Positions 14,853 to 17,316 of a stretch of 17,316 nucleotides of DNA are shown here, one piece after another; positions within the stretch are counted from its first letter, which is position 1, and the number at the start of each line of letters is the position of its first letter. Below the pieces are notes generated by a model. It worked only from the letters and a program-made list of their open reading frames with translations. It had not been told where the DNA came from and made no database searches. The DNA comes from Comamonadaceae bacterium (GTDB lineage Bacteria; Pseudomonadota; Gammaproteobacteria; Burkholderiales; Burkholderiaceae_C). The stretch covers positions 1 through 17,316 of the forward strand of contig CANGOY010000012.1 in NCBI GenBank assembly GCA_947455585.1, read 5' to 3'. The position numbers were made by a program, and so were the translations under genes.

Positions 14853-14868
14853 AAGCACATCTGTGCTT
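14853..14868 (+). promoter_or_regulatory. Short hairpin between tRNA-Gln and prs
   Basis: AAGCAC (14853-14858) pairs with GTGCTT (14863-14868) around ATCT, 11 bases after the tRNA CCA. No T-run follows. It may protect or define the end of the processed tRNA precursor, or lie in the prs leader. The role is not shown by sequence. Confidence 0.35.
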
Positions 14869-14925
14869 GGTTTGCAAGTGACGACTTATGCGTCATTGGT
14901 CTTGAAGCGAAAGTCATACGTCATC

Positions 14926-15900
14926 ATGTCGAACCACACACCCGACTTCATGGTCTTTACCGGCAATGCCAATCCCACTTTGGCCGCCGAAATTGCAACC
15001 CATCTCGGCATTGAAGTTGGCGCAGCGCATGTTGGCCGCTTCTCTGACGGCGAAGTGACCGTCGAAATCAACCAAAACGTCCGTGCCCGCGATGTGTTCG
15101 TGGTGCAGAGCACTTGTGCCCCCACCAACGAAAGCGTGATGGAGTTGCTGATCATGGTCGACGCTTTAAAGCGCGCCTCAGCAGAGCGCATCAGCGCCGT
15201 CATCCCCTACTTCGGCTACGCCCGTCAAGACCGACGCCCACGTTCAAGCCGTGTGCCAATCTCCGCCAAACTGGTGGCTGATTTGCTGCAAACCGCTGGC
15301 GTGGCCCGCGTGTTGACCATGGACTTGCACGCAGACCAAATTCAAGGCTTCTTCGACATTCCTGTCGACAACATTTACGCGTCTCCCGTGTTGTTGGGTG
15401 ACTTGCGCACTAAAAACTACGAAGACCTGATCGTTGTGTCGCCCGATGTGGGTGGCGTGGTGCGTGCGCGCGCTTTGGCCAAGCAACTCGGTTGCGATTT
15501 GGCCATCATCGACAAGCGCCGCCCCAAAGCCAACGTGTCCGAAGTGATGAACGTCATTGGCGACATCGAAGGCCGCAACTGCGTCATCATGGACGACATG
15601 ATCGACACAGCAGGTACTTTGGTCAAAGCCGCTGAAGTGTTGAAAACACGCGGTGCCAAGAAGGTTTACGCCTACTGCACACACCCCATCTTCTCTGGCC
15701 CTGCGATTGAACGCATTGCCAAAGGCGATGCCCTCGACGAAGTGGTGGTAACCAACACCATTCCTTTGAGCGAAGCCGGCCGCGCCTGCAAAAAAATTCG
15801 CCAACTCACCGTGGCTCCGTTGATCGCCGAAACGATTCAACGCATTGCCAGCGGCGAGTCGGTCATGAGTTTGTTCTCCGACCAAGACCAGCTGTTCTAA
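14926..15900 (+). CDS. prs: Ribose-phosphate pyrophosphokinase (PRPP synthetase)
   Basis: 324 residues. It makes PRPP from ribose-5-phosphate and ATP for nucleotide, His, Trp and NAD synthesis. The N-terminus is MVFTGNANPTLAAEIATHLG. The catalytic flexible-loop region is FGYARQDRRPR (96-106), with VLTMDLHADQIQGFF following. SPDVGGVVRARALAK is the allosteric/ATP-binding segment, and the PRPP loop DDMIDTAGT is at 223-231. Length is that of class I Prs. The ATG at 14926 was chosen because homologues begin with a few residues before the VFTGNA segment; an upstream in-frame GTG at 14863 lies in the hairpin after the tRNA. The leader of about 84 bases has only a weak ribosome binding site. A terminator follows the stop. 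Confidence 0.97.
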   Translation: MSNHTPDFMVFTGNANPTLAAEIATHLGIEVGAAHVGRFSDGEVTVEINQNVRARDVFVVQSTCAPTNESVMELLIMVDALKRASAERISAVIPYFGYARQDRRPRSSRVPISAKLVADLLQTAGVARVLTMDLHADQIQGFFDIPVDNIYASPVLLGDLRTKNYEDLIVVSPDVGGVVRARALAKQLGCDLAIIDKRRPKANVSEVMNVIGDIEGRNCVIMDDMIDTAGTLVKAAEVLKTRGAKKVYAYCTHPIFSGPAIERIAKGDALDEVVVTNTIPLSEAGRACKKIRQLTVAPLIAETIQRIASGESVMSLFSDQDQLF

Positions 15901-15933
15901 ACAGCTGACGCTTTGTCGTCGAGCATCACCCCG

Positions 15934-15957
15934 GGCTGCCTTTGTGCAGCCTATTTT
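15934..15957 (+). terminator. Rho-independent terminator after prs
   Basis: GGCTGC (15934-15939) pairs with GCAGCC (15946-15951) around CTTTGT and is followed by TATTTTT. It lies 33 bases past the prs stop and 48 bases before the rplY start, so rplY probably has its own promoter or depends on read-through. Confidence 0.8.
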
Positions 15958-16005
15958 TGAAACTGGAGCCACACTGGTCGCGGTGGGTTCTTACTGGAGT
16001 TAATT

Positions 16006-16626
16006 ATGAAATTTGTCGCTTTTGAGCGCGCTAAGCAGGGAACGGGTGCGAGCCGCCGTCTGCGTATCACTGGCCGTACACCTGGCATCGTCTATGGTGG
16101 CACCGCTGAACCCGCGTTGATCGAACTCGATCACAACGCTTTGTGGCACGCCTTGAAGAAAGAAGCGTTCCACGCTTCTGTCTTGCAGATGGAACACGCT
16201 GGCAAAACAACCGAAGTGTTGTTGCGCAACGTGCAGTACCACCCCTTCAAGCAACTCGTCTTGCACATCGACTTCCAACGCATCGATGCCAACACCAAGA
16301 TGAAGAAAAAAGTGCCTTTGCATTATTCTGGCGAAGAAAACTCGCCTGCTGTGAAAGTTGACCAATGCTTGATCAACCACATCGCCACTGAATTGGAAAT
16401 CTCTTGCATGCCAAAAGATTTGCCAGAGTTCATCGCTGTGGACTTGAGCAACTTGACCAAAGGTCACTCTTTGCACGCCAAAGACATTACCCTGCCCGCA
16501 GGCGTGACTGTTGTGGCTCCTGGCACATCCAACCCTGTGTTGGTGGCTGTTGTGGCAACTAAGGCTGAGGCACCTACACCTCAAGAAGCTGCCGCTGCTG
16601 CTGGCGACAACAAAAAGAAAAAGTAA
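16006..16626 (+). CDS. rplY: Ribosomal protein L25 (Ctc/TL5 form)
   Basis: 206 residues. L25 binds 5S rRNA in the large subunit. This is the long two-domain form (general stress protein Ctc/TL5). The L25 domain is at about 1-95, with RRLRITGRTPGIVYGG and the LLRNVQYHPFKQLVLHIDFQRI strand-turn. The C-terminal TL5 domain is at about 98-185 (KVPLHYSGEENSPAVKV, LEISCMPKDLPEFIAVDLS, LHAKDITLPAGVTVV). An Ala-rich linker ends in a lysine cluster (residues 203-206) just before the stop. TGGAG stands 6-10 bases before the ATG. It lies between prs and pth, the classic prs-rplY-pth order linking ribosome and peptidyl-tRNA functions. Confidence 0.96.
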   Translation: MKFVAFERAKQGTGASRRLRITGRTPGIVYGGTAEPALIELDHNALWHALKKEAFHASVLQMEHAGKTTEVLLRNVQYHPFKQLVLHIDFQRIDANTKMKKKVPLHYSGEENSPAVKVDQCLINHIATELEISCMPKDLPEFIAVDLSNLTKGHSLHAKDITLPAGVTVVAPGTSNPVLVAVVATKAEAPTPQEAAAAAGDNKKKK

Positions 16627-16641
16627 TCTCGTTTAGAGATT
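16625..16641 (+). promoter_or_regulatory. Small hairpin overlapping the rplY stop codon
   Basis: AATCTC (16625-16630) pairs with GAGATT (16636-16641) around GTTTA and is followed by GTTTTG. It begins inside the rplY stop codon and stands 6 bases upstream of the main terminator stem. It is probably an accessory stem of the 3' end. Confidence 0.35.
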
Positions 16642-16647
16642 GTTTTG

Positions 16648-16674
16648 AACGGCCCACCTCGGTGGGCCGTTTTG
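16648..16674 (+). terminator. Strong rho-independent terminator after rplY
   Basis: AACGGCCCACC (16648-16658) pairs over 11 bp with GGTGGGCCGTT (16661-16671), loop TC (in practice a 4-base loop), followed by a short T-rich tail. It ends about 20 bases before the pth ATG, so pth expression would need read-through or a promoter inside or right after the stem. Confidence 0.85.
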
Positions 16675-16693
16675 CTTTGGCAATAATCCTCAC

Positions 16694-17316
16694 ATGATCA
16701 AGCTCCTCGTTGGCCTGGGCAACCCCGGCACTGAATACGAAGCCACGCGCCACAACGCGGGCTTTTGGTGGATAGACACCGCTGCGCGTGACCTCAAGGT
16801 CAGCCTTCAACCCGACCGCGCGTACCACGGCCTGTTGGCCCGTACCTCGGTCAAGGGCGAGAACGTGTGGCTGCTGGAACCCCAAACCTTCATGAACCTC
16901 TCGGGCAAGTCGGTAGGTGCATTGGTGCGCTTCTTCAAAATCCAACCCCAAGAAATTTTGGTGGTGCACGACGAGTTGGACATCACGCCTGGCGAAGCCA
17001 AACTCAAACTCGGCGGCAGCCATGCTGGCCACAATGGCCTGCGCGACATCCATGCACAGCTCGCCACAGACCAGTACTGGCGACTGCGCATTGGCATTGG
17101 CCACCCCGGTGTGAAATCAGAGGTTGCGAATTGGGTGCTGAAAAAACCTGCCCCCGACCAACGCACCGCCATTGAAGACTGCATCACACGCACCAGCTTG
17201 GCCTTGCCGCATTTGCTTGCGGGCGACATGGTGAAAGCCACGCAAATGATTCACACCGCCAAGCCGCCCCGGCCCAAACCACCTCGGCCGGCCACGCTGC
17301 CTGGCACAGAGAAGAC
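16694..17316 (+). CDS. pth: Peptidyl-tRNA hydrolase (3' end beyond the window)
   Basis: 207 complete codons are visible, with no stop before the window edge. It cleaves the ester bond of peptidyl-tRNA released from stalled ribosomes, recycling tRNA. Motifs are LVGLGNPGTEY with Asn10, RHNAGFWW with catalytic His20, EPQTFMNLSGKSV, VVHDELDITPG with the catalytic Asp, and GGSHAGHNGLRDI followed by YWRLRIGIGHPG. The core Pth fold is complete by about residue 190. After it comes a Pro/Arg-rich stretch (PPRPKPPRP) that runs towards the window edge. ATG at 16694 matches the family start; there is no good Shine-Dalgarno, only TCCTCAC before it. Its 5' end lies 20 bp after the rplY terminator. Confidence 0.95.
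   Translation, partial: MIKLLVGLGNPGTEYEATRHNAGFWWIDTAARDLKVSLQPDRAYHGLLARTSVKGENVWLLEPQTFMNLSGKSVGALVRFFKIQPQEILVVHDELDITPGEAKLKLGGSHAGHNGLRDIHAQLATDQYWRLRIGIGHPGVKSEVANWVLKKPAPDQRTAIEDCITRTSLALPHLLAGDMVKATQMIHTAKPPRPKPPRPATLPGTEK

Noticed and set aside
15244..15972. 242-residue minus-strand open frame opposite prs
   Set aside because: It is fully antisense to the strongly conserved prs. Long antisense frames are common opposite codon-biased genes, and no start signal or motif supports it.
16000..16584. 194-residue minus-strand open frame opposite rplY
   Set aside because: Antisense to a clear ribosomal protein gene; composition reflects the complement of its codons.

Overview
The window looks like chromosomal DNA of a betaproteobacterium, most likely Comamonadaceae (Limnohabitans/Rhodoferax-like). 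That placement is inferred from three things: an orphan Bug/TctC-type binding protein, poly-glycine-tethered lipoproteins, and the block hrcA / nadK-recN / rapZ / mutY-mutM / TPR-lolB-ispE-tRNA-Gln-prs-rplY-pth. No mobile-element ORF, CRISPR array or phage gene is visible.

Left part (1 to about 4400) has an accessory feel. It holds a lone periplasmic Bug-family receptor, a minus-strand CAU-anticodon tRNA gene interrupted in its anticodon loop by a 199-nt group I intron, and an AT-rich stretch with decayed copies of the same tRNA's 5' half. A seven-repeat kelch-type lipoprotein and a small outer-membrane beta-barrel protein follow. The intron is the main discovery here: its core (P2, P7, terminal G, CAU/GUG P1 pairing) closely resembles, from memory, the self-splicing intron in the tRNA-Ile(CAU) gene of Azoarcus.

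Middle part (4400 to about 11700) is housekeeping. An EamA-family permease converges on hrcA, the heat-shock repressor. Divergent from hrcA is a translationally coupled operon nadK-recN-rapZ (NAD kinase, DNA-repair ATPase, RNase adaptor/nucleotide-binding protein), in which each junction is an ATGA overlap. It converges on mutM-mutY on the minus strand, the two glycosylases of the 8-oxoguanine (GO) repair system, also joined by an ATGA overlap.

Right part (11700 to the end) is a plus-strand cluster: a secreted TPR protein, lolB (lipoprotein insertion into the outer membrane), ispE (isoprenoid synthesis), tRNA-Gln(UUG), prs (PRPP synthetase), rplY (ribosomal protein L25/Ctc) and pth (peptidyl-tRNA hydrolase, cut by the window edge). 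The first three genes are 3 bp apart. Strong intrinsic terminators follow prs and rplY. The same gene order is known from Pseudomonas and many betaproteobacteria.
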